Positions 24,305 through 33,080 are shown, counted from the stretch's first letter. The stretch is DNA of 45,246 nucleotides from Kitasatospora aureofaciens (GCF_019192735.1 NZ_JAHTKP010000061.1:1-45246), one strand, 5' to 3'. Notes: generated from the sequence alone by a model not told the origin. Translations and numbers: made by a program.

Positions 24305-25015
24305 TCAGTGGGCCGGGGACGGGAACAGGCCGGCCAGGGGGTTGGTGAACGTCGCACCGGGCATGCAGGCGGGGGCCGGGGGCTTCATGAGGCCGACGGC
24401 CAGGGAGCGCCAGCTGTCGGCGGGGTCGGTCGTGGCGTAGGGCAGGTGGATGAACAGCTGCAGGCCGGCCGGGATGGTGCGCGGGCGGATGGTGAGGACG
24501 GTCTGCCGGCCTTCGGTGCCCATGTCCCAGCCCCGGTCGTGGTCGGCCGGGTTGTCGGGCGAGGCCGGCTCGGGGGCGCGGCAGCCGGGCTCGCCGGCGT
24601 AGACGCGGGCGTGGACCCCGAAGTGGTCCAGGTCGCGCTGGAGTTGGGCCGCATCGACCGGCTTGTCCTGTTCCAGGACGGTGAGCCTGACGACGTCGTC
24701 GCCGCTGCTCTGCAGGGTGTAGGCGACGTTGGTGATACGGCCCTGGGGCACGTCGGCGCCGGGGCGCCCGGTGGCGGCGGTGACGGCGACGCCCGCCGCC
24801 AGGGCGGCGGCCAGGCCCACCGGAAGCGCCACGCGCAGGGCCGGGGTGCGCCGCCGGGCGGTGCGCCGGGTGTCCGCGGTGATGGTGTCCATCACGTGTT
24901 CCTTCAGCAGGAGGTGGCGGCCTGGGGGCAGTTCCGGGTGGGCCGGGGCCGGCAGCAGCCGGGCCAGTTCCTCCCGTTCGGCCTGGTCGGACCGGGGACG
25001 GGGGGTGGCGTTCAA
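24305..25015 (-). CDS. Membrane protein coupled to ECF sigma factor
   Basis: A 236-residue protein. Its TTG start overlaps the sigma stop (TTGA), indicating translational coupling. The cytoplasmic N-terminus has REELARLLPAPAHPELPPGR, which resembles the N-terminal segment of membrane partners of SigK-like sigma factors, then RRTARRRTPALRVALPVG, one membrane helix (GLAAALAAGVAVTAA), and an exported domain (VLEQDKPVDAAQLQRDLDHF, GRQTVLTIRPRTIPAGLQLF) ending at a Pro-rich tail. It is likely a sensor or anti-sigma-like partner; no catalytic motif is visible. Assignment rests on context. Confidence 0.75.
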   Translation of the reverse strand: MNATPRPRSDQAEREELARLLPAPAHPELPPGRHLLLKEHVMDTITADTRRTARRRTPALRVALPVGLAAALAAGVAVTAATGRPGADVPQGRITNVAYTLQSSGDDVVRLTVLEQDKPVDAAQLQRDLDHFGVHARVYAGEPGCRAPEPASPDNPADHDRGWDMGTEGRQTVLTIRPRTIPAGLQLFIHLPYATTDPADSWRSLAVGLMKPPAPACMPGATFTNPLAGLFPSPAH

Positions 25016-25680
25016 CGGATCGTCTCCTTGGTCGGCCGGACCGCGAGGTCGCGGTCACCTGCTACCTGTCCGCAGGCCCCGGCACGTTGCGGCCTTTCCG
25101 GCAGCTCTTTCTGCTGTCCTTTCGCCGAACGCGTCGCGGCCAGCTCCTGCGCCGTCAGCTCCCGCAGCCGGGCGCGGGCACGCGAGAGCCGGGAACGGAT
25201 CGTCCCCACCGGCCGGCCCAACGCCTCGGCGACGGCCGCGTGGTCCAGGCCCTCCCACACGCACAGCGCGAACACCTCCCGCTCGGCCGGCCGCAGCCGC
25301 TCCAACGCGGCCTTCGCGGCGGCCAGTTCCTCGGCGTCGGCGATCCGCCCGGCCAACTCGCCGGCGAAGTCCGGCACCGCCTCGCGCGGCGGCAGCCTGG
25401 CGAGCGCCCTCTGGTGGCGACGCGCAGCCCGGCGGGTGTTGCGGATGACGTTTCCGGCGATCCCCAGCAGCCACGGCCGCAGACTCCCCCCGTCGGGGTC
25501 CACCCGCGCGCGCAGCCGCCACCCTTCCAGGAAGGTCAGCGAGACCACGTCCTCGGCGACGGCCCGGTCCCCGGTCATCCGCACGGCGTGCCGGTACACC
25601 GCCTGGGCGTGATCCTCGAAGACCTGCCCGAACGCCGCCGCGTCCCCGGCGCGCACCCGGGCGCGTATCGATTTCTCCAC
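25012..25680 (-). CDS. ECF-type RNA polymerase sigma factor
   Basis: About 222 residues from GTG 25680 (AGGA six bases upstream); an upstream in-frame GTG at 25740 would add 20 residues with a poor Shine-Dalgarno. Region 2: AFGQVFEDHAQAVYRHAVRM, AEDVVSLTFLEGWR. Region 4: LERLRPAEREVFALCVWEGL, DHAAVAEALGRPVGTIRSRL, SRARARLREL. The VVSLTFLEGWR signature is characteristic of streptomycete ECF factors followed by a single-pass membrane protein, which is what is found here. The 3' tail beyond LRELTAQEL is extended by about 35 residues. Confidence 0.93.
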   Translation of the reverse strand: MEKSIRARVRAGDAAAFGQVFEDHAQAVYRHAVRMTGDRAVAEDVVSLTFLEGWRLRARVDPDGGSLRPWLLGIAGNVIRNTRRAARRHQRALARLPPREAVPDFAGELAGRIADAEELAAAKAALERLRPAEREVFALCVWEGLDHAAVAEALGRPVGTIRSRLSRARARLRELTAQELAATRSAKGQQKELPERPQRAGACGQVAGDRDLAVRPTKETIR

Positions 25681-25834
25681 ACCCGGTCCTGTCCCGCCGC
25701 CCCGGCCCGTTGCCGTGATCCGCACCACATCCTCGCGCACCCCTGCGCAGGCGAGGCTCCCCCCCCGGCGGGCCGGAGCCCGAGGACGCCCGGCGCCGCA
25801 GGCCCGGGGCCGTCACGAGGATCGGCAGGGGCTT

Positions 25835-26160
25835 CCAGCCGTTGCTTGATCTCTCAACGAATTTGGGCAACTGCCGGCGGTTGTCGGCAGGTTGGCCTCT
25901 GCCCGGTTGGCGAGAGCCGCGCCGGCCGGGTGTTCGTCCCCTGCGGCGGCAGGTGAAACACGCCTCTCACGCGGGCCTCGGTCCGCCCGTCGCCGGGAGT
26001 GGCTCGGAGACGGAAAACGCATGTGGAGCCGGTGCAAGACCGGGCGTGAGCCAGGCGGTCGGCGATGAAGCGTGAACCGTAGTCGCGTCAGATGGGCCGT
26101 GAACAGGCCTTCCGGGCGGAAACGCCCGGATTGCTGAGACTTCCTGAAGGTCTCGGCAAC
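25835..26160 (+). mobile_element. TnpB-derived mini-element D
   Basis: Plus-strand copy of the A/B/C element: left end CCAGCCGTTGCTTGATCTCT, tnpB-tail frame with PVAGSGSETENACGAGARPG and ending AVGDEA, then hairpins CCGGGCG-GAAA-CGCCCGG and GCTGAGAC...GTCTCGGC, ending CAAC at 26160. The flank (the would-be guide) is GGCCGACCTTCCAGGTCT. It lies between the ECF sigma gene and the frameshifted monooxygenase. Confidence 0.65.
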
Positions 26161-26225
26161 GGCCGACCTTCCAGGTCTGTTCGGGGGCCAAGCCCACCAC
26201 GATGCCTCCTGACGTCGGGTGAGGT

Positions 26226-27775
26226 TCAAGCCGCCGGTACGGACAGGATCCGGCGCAGGACGTCGGGCAGGTGCGTGTCGTCGGCGGGCGGGTGCGGGGT
26301 CTGCCAGGCGATGTGGCCGTCGGGGCGGACGAGGAGCGTCCCGTCGGTGGGCGAGGGGCGCAGGGTGACGGGCAGTCCCGCGGCCGCGGCGTTGTCGACC
26401 TGCCGCTGCCAGGCGTCCGGGTCCGCGGTGAACAGGGTGAAGCCGGGGCCGACGAGGTCCAGCGTGGACCCGGAGGCGAGCGCCCGGTGCGGCAGACGGG
26501 CGCCGGGCCCGCCCTCGGGGTGTTCGCGGGCCGGGTCCAGCGGCGGGCGGGCGGCGGTGGGGCCGGGACCGGTGCCGGTGCCGGTGTCGGGGTCGGGGAG
26601 GACGGCGGTGGAGCGGTAGACGGCGGTGAGCAGCAGCTCGTCGTCGATCCGGTAGCGGGTGCGGTCGCGGGAGTTGGCCAGGGACAGTGCGGTGACCGCC
26701 AGGGCGACGGGGCGGCGTTCGGCCTCGTAGGTGTCCAGCAGGGCCTCGCCGGCCGGGCCGGCGGTGACCGCGGCGAGCTTCCGGGCGAGGTTGTCCGCGT
26801 CGCCGATGCCGGTGTTCATGCCGTGCCCGCCGGTGGGCGGCATCACGTGGGCGGCGTCGCCCGCGAGCAGCACCCGCAACCTGCGGTAGGCGGCGGCGGT
26901 CTGCGCGTCCGAGCGCCAGGCCATGGTGTCGCGGACGGTGACCGGCAGGTGAGGCAGCCCGGCGGCGTCGCGGACCAGGTCGGCCGGCTTCCCGTGGTCG
27001 CCCAGGAGCGCGGCGGGGTCCTCGCGGGCGGGGTCGTACGGATGCTGGTAGATCCAGTGCCGGTCGTTGTCGACGGCCAGGAAGCCGCCGCGGCCCGGGG
27101 CGGTGAGGAAGTACGAGGCGCTGGCCCGGTCCGCGACGACGTCCCCGAGCGGCGCCTCGAAGCGGATGCTGAGGAAGTGGCCCAGGCCCGTCGGCCCCTC
27201 CATCGCGATCCCGGCGCCCGCGCGCACGGTGCTGGCGGCGCCGTCGCAGCCGACCAGCCAGTCGGCGCGCACGGTGTGCCGCTCGCCGGTGGCCCGGTCC
27301 TCCAGCACCGCGTGCACCCCCTGCCCGTCCTCGGTGTCGTCCTCGGTGAAGGACAGCAGACGGGTGGCGAAGCGGATGCCGTCGGGGGCGAGTTCGCGGG
27401 CGCGCCGCAGCAGGACGGCCTCCAGCGCGTCCTGCGGGCAGAGCAGCCCCGGCGACGGGGTGCGCTCGGCGCCCTGCCGGGGCTCGTGCGCGGCGCCGGT
27501 GCGCACGAAGTCCGGGTCGACCAGGTCCCGGCCGCGGTAGAAGAAGACGTGCGAGGCCGGCAGCCCGGCCCGCCGGACCTCCGCCTCCAGGCCCAGACGC
27601 CGGAAGACCTCCATCGAACGCGCCGACACACCACGAGCCTTGGGATGCAGCGAGGTACCCGGATGCGCCTCCACGAGCAGGTGCTCCACACCGTACCCGG
27701 ACAGCAGGAGCGACAGCGTCAGGCCGACCGGGCCCCGCCCACCACCAGAACGGACGTCGCCGCCGGGACACGCAT
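26226..27775 (-). pseudogene. FAD-dependent aromatic monooxygenase with frameshift in the GxGxxG motif
   Basis: Translation from ATG 27775 (GGGAG upstream) gives MRVPAATSVLVVGG and then terminates. Adding one G in the GGCGGGG-CCC run near 27733-27738 restores VLVVGGGPVGLTLSLLLSGY and about 510 further residues of a PHBH-type (FAD_binding_3) hydroxylase. Visible: DWLVGCDGAASTVR, LAGDAAHVMPPTGGHGMNTG, DADNLARKLAAV, and a C-terminal thioredoxin-like extension (LLVRPDGHIAWQTP). The enzyme would hydroxylate an aromatic or polyketide substrate using NAD(P)H and O2. The lesion is in a homopolymer run, so a sequencing error is a real alternative to a true pseudogene. Confidence 0.8.
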
Positions 27776-27793
27776 GCCCACTCCCCAATCCTC

Positions 27794-27823
27794 GTAACGT
27801 CTGATGATCCTTCTTGACGTTAC
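27794..27823. promoter_or_regulatory. Inverted repeat upstream of the monooxygenase (candidate operator)
   Basis: GTAACGTC (27794-27801) and GACGTTAC (27816-27823) are perfect 8 bp arms spaced by 14 bases, about 20 bp upstream of the monooxygenase ATG. They are placed to bind a dimeric repressor such as a TetR or MarR protein; no such gene is intact nearby. Confidence 0.5.
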
Positions 27824-27939
27824 CTGGGGTGCGACGACCGATCAGAACCGGTACCAGCCCCCCGCGGCCTCCGCTTCCTCGCCGACCTCGCCGACACCGT
27901 CCGCCGCACCCGCCGGCGGGCCGGTTCACGGCCGGCCCG

Positions 27940-29157
27940 TCAGGCAGCGGCCAACAGCGCGTAGTCGGGCAGATCGATGTCGCCGGCCTTGGCGAACTGG
28001 GCGGCCAGGATGCCGCGCATCGGCCAGCGGCCCATCATCCGCATGGACGCGGCGCGCAGGCGGATCATCGCCGCGCTGTTGGGGGCGTAGCCGTTCATGC
28101 CGCCGGGCGGCAGCTCCTGGGAGCGGGTGACGTAGGGGCGCATCAGCTCCTCGTAGCGGGCGAAGGCGGCGCGGTGGCCGGTGCCGGCGGTACGGGCGGC
28201 GCCGAGTTCACCGGCCAGCAGGTAGGCGCCGACCAGGGCGAGGCTGGTGCCCAGGCCGGTGAGCGGGCTGGGGCTGTAGCCGGCGTCGCCGATCAGCGCG
28301 ACGCGCCCGCGGGTGTAGTGGTCGAGGCGGATCTGGCCGACGGAGTCGAAGAAGAAGTCGTCCGCCCGGGCCATACCGGCCAGCAGCCGGTCCACCTCCC
28401 AGCCCGCGCCGGCGAAACGCTCGGTGAGCAGACGCTGCTGGGCGGCGGTGTCACGGCGGTCGAAGGCCAGGGGCCCGGAGCGGAAGGCGAGGCCGGCCTT
28501 GACCTCACCGGGCAGCCGCCCGGGGCGGGCGCTGGCGACCAGGCCGCCCGGCGCGTTGTACATCAGGAACCAGCCGTCCAGGTCCAGACGGTCCGTGACG
28601 GTGAACCAGGCGTTGTGGCCGCCCAGCGGCCGGTAGTGCGCGTCGCCGGCGCCGAAGGCGAGGCGGCGCACCGCCGAGTGCAGCCCGTCCGCGCCGACGA
28701 CCAGGCCGAAGCGGCGCTGCGCCGCGTTCTCGAAGGTGACGGTGACCCCGTCGGCGTCCTCGGCGAGCGCGGTGACGGTGTCGTCGAAGAGGTACTCCAC
28801 CTCGCCGGCGCTCGCCCGGTACAGCAGGTCGGCGAGGTCGCCGCGCAGGATCTCGATCTCGGAGACGATGCCCTCGCCGTCGAACAGCTCGACGGGCATC
28901 CGCGCGGTCAGCCGCCCCCGGCGGTCGACCAGCCCGAGCCCGCGCTGGTCGACGCAGAGCGCGCGGACCTGCTCCATGAGGCCCATCCGCTCGATCACGG
29001 TGCGGCCGGCGCCGCGCAGGTCGACCGTCTGCCCGCCCGGCCGCGGGGCGGGGGCGCGTTCGACGACAGTCGGGTTGAAGCCGTTGCGGCGCAGCCAGTG
29101 GGCGAGGACGGGGCCGGCGATCCCGGCGCCGGAGATGAGGATGTCGGTGTTCTCCAT
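27940..29157 (-). CDS. FAD-dependent monooxygenase (UbiH/TetX-like)
   Basis: A 405-residue cytoplasmic flavoprotein hydroxylase. Visible: FAD-binding ILISGAGIAGPVLAHWLRRN at the N-terminus, GGQTVDLRGAG, the DG-type motif VVGADGLHSAVRRLAFG, and GDAGYSPSPLTGLGTSLALV for the flavin ribityl-binding region. Start ATG 29157 (MENTDILI); GGAGG is only one base upstream, so initiation may be inefficient or non-canonical. Its length and motifs fit single-component class A monooxygenases that modify polyketides, tetracyclines or aromatic compounds. A near-palindrome lies just upstream. It is the second monooxygenase in a row on this strand, separated from the frameshifted one by about 160 bp. Confidence 0.9.
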   Translation of the reverse strand: MENTDILISGAGIAGPVLAHWLRRNGFNPTVVERAPAPRPGGQTVDLRGAGRTVIERMGLMEQVRALCVDQRGLGLVDRRGRLTARMPVELFDGEGIVSEIEILRGDLADLLYRASAGEVEYLFDDTVTALAEDADGVTVTFENAAQRRFGLVVGADGLHSAVRRLAFGAGDAHYRPLGGHNAWFTVTDRLDLDGWFLMYNAPGGLVASARPGRLPGEVKAGLAFRSGPLAFDRRDTAAQQRLLTERFAGAGWEVDRLLAGMARADDFFFDSVGQIRLDHYTRGRVALIGDAGYSPSPLTGLGTSLALVGAYLLAGELGAARTAGTGHRAAFARYEELMRPYVTRSQELPPGGMNGYAPNSAAMIRLRAASMRMMGRWPMRGILAAQFAKAGDIDLPDYALLAAA

Positions 29158-29165
29158 GCCTCCGA

Positions 29166-29182
29166 ATGTACGGCGTACGCAT
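29166..29182. promoter_or_regulatory. Near-palindrome at monooxygenase start
   Basis: ATGTACGGCGTACGCAT is a near-perfect inverted repeat nine bases before the start codon of the 27940-29157 gene, positioned as an operator. Confidence 0.4.
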
Positions 29183-29223
29183 CGCGCTCAACAAGCCCTG
29201 GCATGGCACTTCCTGACGCAGCC

Positions 29224-29313
29224 GCACTAGTGCACTGGTGCGCGTCGGGGCTGGCCGGGGCTGGTGTGGCGGGCAGTTGTGCAGGCAGCGCAGGCGGGGA
29301 GGTGCACTAGTGC
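29224..29313. promoter_or_regulatory. Paired GCACTAGTGC palindromes (candidate operators)
   Basis: The self-complementary 10-mer GCACTAGTGC occurs at 29224-29233 and 29304-29313, with a near copy GCACTGGTGC overlapping the first (29232-29241). The spacing of about 80 bp, near eight helical turns, suggests cooperative binding by one dimeric regulator. They lie in the 400 bp between the FAD monooxygenase and the YCII gene. Confidence 0.55.
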
Positions 29314-29482
29314 GGGGCAGGGGCGGCCGGGGCGGTCCCAGGAAGAATCTCTGCGGCTTTCCGCGGCACGGCCGCCCGGGCGCCGGCCGCCGCACCACGG
29401 GGCGCGGGACGTCGGCGGGTCCGACTTCTCGCGTCGGCGCGGCGGGAACGGCAGGGCCGCCGTCCCGGGGCCCGCAGCCTCA

Positions 29483-29515
29483 GGCCCCGCCGCCCCCGGC
29501 TGGGGCGGCGGGGCC
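29483..29515. terminator. Terminator hairpin
   Basis: GGCCCCGCCGCCCC (29483-29496) pairs perfectly with GGGGCGGCGGGGCC (29502-29515), giving a 14 bp stem and 5-base loop. It is located after the stop of the minus-strand YCII gene. Confidence 0.8.
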
Positions 29516-29562
29516 GTTCGCGCTCTCAGGGCGCCGTGGCTCAACCGTGGTGCAGCCGTGGT

Positions 29563-29931
29563 TCAGTTGCCGGCCGGGACGCCGTCGGCCGCAGCGCTGT
29601 CGACCGGCATGCTCGCCACGTCGTGGACGCCCGCCGCCCCGAGGGCGTCGGCGAGCGTCGCGGACACGGCGGTGGGCGTGGCCTGGACGATGTCGTAGCG
29701 GGCGAGGCCGGCGACCACGAAGGGGTCGGTGGCGGTGATCGCGCGTATCTCCTCGGGGTCGTCGCCGAGCGCCAGGATGACCCCGCCGGTGCGGGGGACG
29801 CGGCGCCCGGAGAGGAGGAAACGGCCGGTGCGGTAGTGGCGTTCGAGGTAGTCGCGGTGTGCGGGCAGCACGGCGTCGATCTCCGCCAGGTCAGCCAGGT
29901 CAGCGAGGTAGGTCAGGGTGAGGATGAACAC
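29563..29931 (-). CDS. YCII-related domain protein
   Basis: A 122-residue protein with GTG 29931 and GGAAAG upstream. The YCII pattern is visible: VFILTLTYL, VLPAHRDYLERHYRTGRFLL, GGVILALGDDPEEIRAI, DPFVVAGLARYDIVQ. Family members are small dimeric ferredoxin-like proteins, some with hydrolytic or dehalogenase-like His-Asp pairs. The N-terminus contains a repeated LADLADLAE. It is divergent from the LysR gene at 30177 and is the probable target of that regulator. Confidence 0.9.
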   Translation of the reverse strand: MFILTLTYLADLADLAEIDAVLPAHRDYLERHYRTGRFLLSGRRVPRTGGVILALGDDPEEIRAITATDPFVVAGLARYDIVQATPTAVSATLADALGAAGVHDVASMPVDSAAADGVPAGN

Positions 29932-30176
29932 GGTGCTTTCCGTCCTGTCGGCGTGAGGTCGCGGGACGGTGATCAGGGCCGGTCCCGACGTCCACCAGCG
30001 AACCGCCCGAAGGCGCCCGGCGTCCATGACGTCCCTCCGAACGCCGCCCAGCGAGCGGCTAACACCGCAGGTCAACGCCGATGCGGACGCCGGTAGGATC
30101 GCTCGGTCGCCCTCGCGGCGCATGCCCCGCCCCGTCGCCCGCCCCGCTCCGTCGCCCACCTGTCCCGGAGAACACC

Positions 30177-31091
30177 GTGGAACTGCGTCAGCTCCGCTAC
30201 TTCCAGGCCGTCGCCGAGGAGGGCAACCTCACCAGGGCCGCCCAGCGCCTCTACCTCAGCGCCCCCTCCCTCAGCCAGCAGATCCGGCTGCTGGAGAAGG
30301 AGCTGGGCGCGCCGCTGTTCGAGCGCGCAGCGACCGGCATGACGCTCACGCCGGCAGGGACCGCCCTGGTACCGGAGGCGAAGGCCGCGCTGGATGCCGC
30401 CGAGCGCGCCCGGCACGCCGTGGAGTCCGCGACCCGCACCGAGCCGGCCGTCCTGCGGATCGGGGTACCGGCGGGCGTCCCGGCGGCGCTGGTCAGGTGC
30501 GTACGGGACGCGAGCGCAGCCCTCCGGCAGGCCGGCGTCCCCGCCCGCATCCGCTTTCGCGACGCCCCGACGGCAGCGCAGCTCGACCTGCTCGCCTCCG
30601 GTGACCTCGACCTGGGCCTGCTCACCACGCCCTTCCCGGCCACGGACCTGCGCACCGCGACGGTGTGGCGGGAGCCGATGGGCGTGGTGACGGGGCACAC
30701 CCACCCGCTCGCCCGGCTGGACACCGTCGGCTTCGCCGACCTCGCCGGGCAGGAACTCCTGTGGTTCCCCCGGGAGTTCGCGCCCGGACACCACGACGAG
30801 GTCCTCGCCCACTGCCGCCGCAACGGCTGGGACCCGCACCTGCGCGCCGGATCCGGGCACCGCTCGGTGTTCCAGACCCAACTCACCAGCGGCGAACCGC
30901 TCGTCGCGGTGCAGCCCGCCTCCATGGTCGCGGACGACCCGCACCTCACCTGGCGCCCGTTCACCCGCGAGGCCCCCACCCTCACCCTGGCCGCCGCCTG
31001 GCGCCCCGCGAACCCGGACCCCGCCCTGCGCGACCTCGTCCTGGCCGTGCAGCAGGCCACGGCCGCCGGGGCGAGGGAACACACCGACTGA
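30177..31091 (+). CDS. LysR-family transcriptional regulator
   Basis: 304 residues, GTG 30177 with GGAG six bases upstream. The N-terminal winged helix is LRQLRYFQAVAEEGNLTRAA, LYLSAPSLSQQIRLLEKELG, LFERAATGMTLTPAG. The effector domain follows (LRIGVPAGVPAALV, SGDLDLGLLTTPF, HPLARLDTVGFADLAGQELL). Divergent from YCII, the usual LysR layout, so it likely regulates that gene and itself. Confidence 0.93.
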   Translation: MELRQLRYFQAVAEEGNLTRAAQRLYLSAPSLSQQIRLLEKELGAPLFERAATGMTLTPAGTALVPEAKAALDAAERARHAVESATRTEPAVLRIGVPAGVPAALVRCVRDASAALRQAGVPARIRFRDAPTAAQLDLLASGDLDLGLLTTPFPATDLRTATVWREPMGVVTGHTHPLARLDTVGFADLAGQELLWFPREFAPGHHDEVLAHCRRNGWDPHLRAGSGHRSVFQTQLTSGEPLVAVQPASMVADDPHLTWRPFTREAPTLTLAAAWRPANPDPALRDLVLAVQQATAAGAREHTD

Positions 31092-31133
31092 CCCCGGCCC
31101 GGTCCCGGACCCCGCTGCCACGACCAGGGCACG

Positions 31134-31190
31134 GACGACCGGACGAACGACCGGACGAACGAACGACCGGACGGACGGACGGACGGGCCG
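31134..31190. repeat. Tetranucleotide microsatellite (ACGG/ACGA)
   Basis: About 14 units of ACGG or ACGA in tandem follow the LysR stop. Confidence 0.8.
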
Positions 31191-31559
31191 GTGCCGGCAG
31201 GGCGCGGGCGATCGCCACGCGACCTGCACATCGTGGACATCCTGCGGCACGGTCCCCGCGGTGCCCGCCACGGGCCGGTGATTGCGCCGGGGCACAGCCG
31301 GCCCCGGGACGACCCGCGGACCGGACGCTTCGTTATCGCGCCCGACGGTTGGGGCCCTGTGCCCGACGAGTGGTCCACCCGGCACGAGGACGTGACCGTC
31401 CTTCTGTCCGGGAGCCTGTCCGCACCGGCAGAGCCTGTCCGCACCGGCGGTGCCCGGCATCCGGCCGAGAGGTCCGCGAGCCACTCCGCCTCGCCCCCCG
31501 CCTCCTCCCCGCCCGCCCCCGCCCCGAGCGCCCGCCCGCGGGGACGGCCGCCTCGCGCC

Positions 31560-31690
31560 ACTTCTCTGCCGTCGCAGACCACCAGGTGGGAGGCGTGCAG
31601 CATCACGCGCACCTGCGTGCCGCTCGATCGCGACGGTGCCGCGGCCGGGCACACGGGTGACGTGGTTGCGCCGGAAGGGGCCGATCCGGC
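31560..31690 (-). pseudogene. IS21-like IstA transposase remnant
   Basis: Minus-strand frames read RRNHVTRVPG and then, after a frame change, GTQVRVMLHASHLVVCDGRE. This resembles the Mu-type beta-barrel C-terminal domain of IstA (RDNYVRV..., VxVRADLxxVVVTCDGxxVARH). It is under 50 codons with no flanking IS ends visible. Confidence 0.4.
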
Positions 31691-32092
31691 CCCTCGACGC
31701 TTCCCTTCGCACGGGCGCCGACGATGCCCGGCCGGCAGCAGAGGCTCTCGATCCCGCCGTGCGGCACGGCCGTCGCGCCGGATCGCCACGGACAGCTCCG
31801 CCTCCGGCTGACGGGGCGTGACCATCCCCGGCGATTCGCGACGCTCCCCCCACCGGTCGGGAACCAGGCCGCCGGGCAACGCCGGGGGGGGGCAGGGCTC
31901 CCCCCGGGATGACTCACCCTCATTGCCGGGGGTTTCCAGGCGTCCTGCAGCCAAAGGAGTGAACAAGTATCAGGTAAATCCTACGAACAACTAGCTCCCG
32001 TCAATCTCCTTATTTTCCAGCCCACTTGACGTCGCCGGGGAGCGGTTTGCGGCTACTCCGGATACCCCGTTCGGCTTCACCGGCACCAGCCC

Positions 32093-32188
32093 TTCGATCT
32101 GCCCGAAATGACAGTCATAGGGGCTGTTAGTACGTTCAATCACGCGTCGGTTGTCAAAGCCGATCTGTCAGAGAACAGGAGAATTTCC
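32093..32188 (+). promoter_or_regulatory. Leader shared by the two secreted-protein genes
   Basis: The sequence from CTTCGATCTGCCCGAAATGA through CACGCGTCGG, GCCGAT and ACAGGAG is repeated before the second gene at about 33105-33197. Conservation of about 95 bp of non-coding sequence implies the duplication included the promoter, so both genes are probably coexpressed. Confidence 0.6.
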
Positions 32189-32761
32189 ATGAAGATGACC
32201 CGCTCCACCGCGGTCGCCGCGGCGGCCGCCGCGGCCCTGGGCGTGACCGGCATCACCTACGTGGCGTCCGCCTCCGGGCCGGCGGCCCAGGCGGCTCCGG
32301 TCGTCCAGCAGGCGGCTCCGGTCGTCCAGCAGGCAGCCGCTCCCGCCCTGCTGCCCAGCGACGGCGGCGCCAAGGGTAACGAGGGCCGGGAGCACGAGGG
32401 CCGGGAGCGCCGTGAGCGCCGTGAGCACCACGAGGAGGGCCGGATCCACATCAACGAGCGGACGTACTCCGCCCACTCGGATGGCTGCATCACCGTGGTC
32501 AGCGGCCTGGGCGCCCGCAGCCTGAACATCCGCAACGACAGCCACAGCACCGTCGAGGTCTTCCGTGGCGCGGTCTGCGACAACGGCGCTCCCATCGCCA
32601 CCGTCGGCCCCCACAGCACCAGCGACGGCGTCAAGCCGCACAAGACCGAGAGCGTCGAGGTCGACGACGGCGTGGTGGGCAGCTTCCGGGTGGTGCACCA
32701 CCACCACGGCGAGGAGCGCCGCGGCGGCGAGCGCGGCGGCGAGCGCGGCGGCGAGCGCTGA
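32189..32761 (+). CDS. Secreted polar protein, tandem paralogue 1
   Basis: 190 residues, ATG 32189, ACAGGAG eight bases upstream. Sec signal peptide: MKMTRSTAVAAAAAAALGVT...VASA. Then a duplicated APVVQQA motif, an Arg/Glu/His-rich segment (REHEGRERRERREHHEEGR) and a conserved core: INERTYSAHSDGCITVVSGL, LNIRNDSHSTVEVFRGAVCD, a Thr/Ser-rich stretch, DDGVVGSFRVVHHHHGEE. It ends in GGER repeats. Two Cys could form one disulphide. HHHH could bind metal. Family not recognised; the core reads like a small beta-sandwich. It is paired with a close paralogue downstream. Confidence 0.85.
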   Translation: MKMTRSTAVAAAAAAALGVTGITYVASASGPAAQAAPVVQQAAPVVQQAAAPALLPSDGGAKGNEGREHEGRERRERREHHEEGRIHINERTYSAHSDGCITVVSGLGARSLNIRNDSHSTVEVFRGAVCDNGAPIATVGPHSTSDGVKPHKTESVEVDDGVVGSFRVVHHHHGEERRGGERGGERGGER

Positions 32762-32778
32762 GCCGACTGCCTGAATGC

Positions 32779-32850
32779 GGAGCCCCGGTCCGCCCGAATC
32801 GGGCCGGGGCCCCAGGAGGCGTCGCCTCCTCCGGAGGCGACTCACCTCAT
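32779..32850 (+). terminator. Tandem hairpins after paralogue 1
   Basis: GCCCCGG and CCGGGGC bracket CCGCCCGAATCGGG, and are followed by GGAGGCGTCGCCTCC and CTCCGGAGGCGACTC palindromes. Together they are a plausible terminator array. Confidence 0.55.
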
Positions 32851-32949
32851 CGCACGGCAGTTCCAGGCGTCACACTGCCGAACGGGTGAGCAAGCGCCAG
32901 ATGATCACCTCACCCGAAAATGTGGCCGACCGTCCGTCAATAACCTCTC

Positions 32950-33080
32950 GGACGATGTGACGTCCCACATCGTCCGATCCCCCCGGGGGCGTGCGGGCTG
33001 ATCTCGACAGCCCGTTTCCCCCCGTCCCCCATCGTCCGATCCGCCAGGGGGGGGTGTGCGGGCTGATCTCGACAGCCCGT
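32950..33080. repeat. Direct repeats with hairpin between paralogues
   Basis: GGACGATGTG (32950-32959) and CACATCGTCC (32966-32975) form a 10 bp stem. The motif CATCGTCCGATCC followed by GTGCGGGCTGATCTCGACAG and CCCG occurs twice, from about 32968 and 33032. It could be a terminator, a small RNA locus or remnant IS ends. Confidence 0.5.

Larger units (their letters stand above)
31191..32188. other. About 1 kb without an intact gene
   Basis: It contains the microsatellite edge, IS21-like transposase debris (31560-31690 minus) and, from about 31960, an unusually AT-rich leader to the secreted-protein gene at 32189. One plus-strand reading (RFVIAPDGWGPVPDEW, near 31325) looks protein-like but has no start or family. 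Confidence 0.4.

Noticed and set aside
27860..27963. Plus-strand tail GLRFLADLADTVRRTRRRAG before the second monooxygenase
   Set aside because: Might be the end of a lost regulator, but there is no start, no motif and it overlaps the 3' end of another gene; too weak to list as a gene.
31603..31923. Minus-strand 106-residue frame at 31.6-31.9 kb
   Set aside because: Composition and lack of motifs indicate a shadow; only the short IstA-like segment is protein-like.
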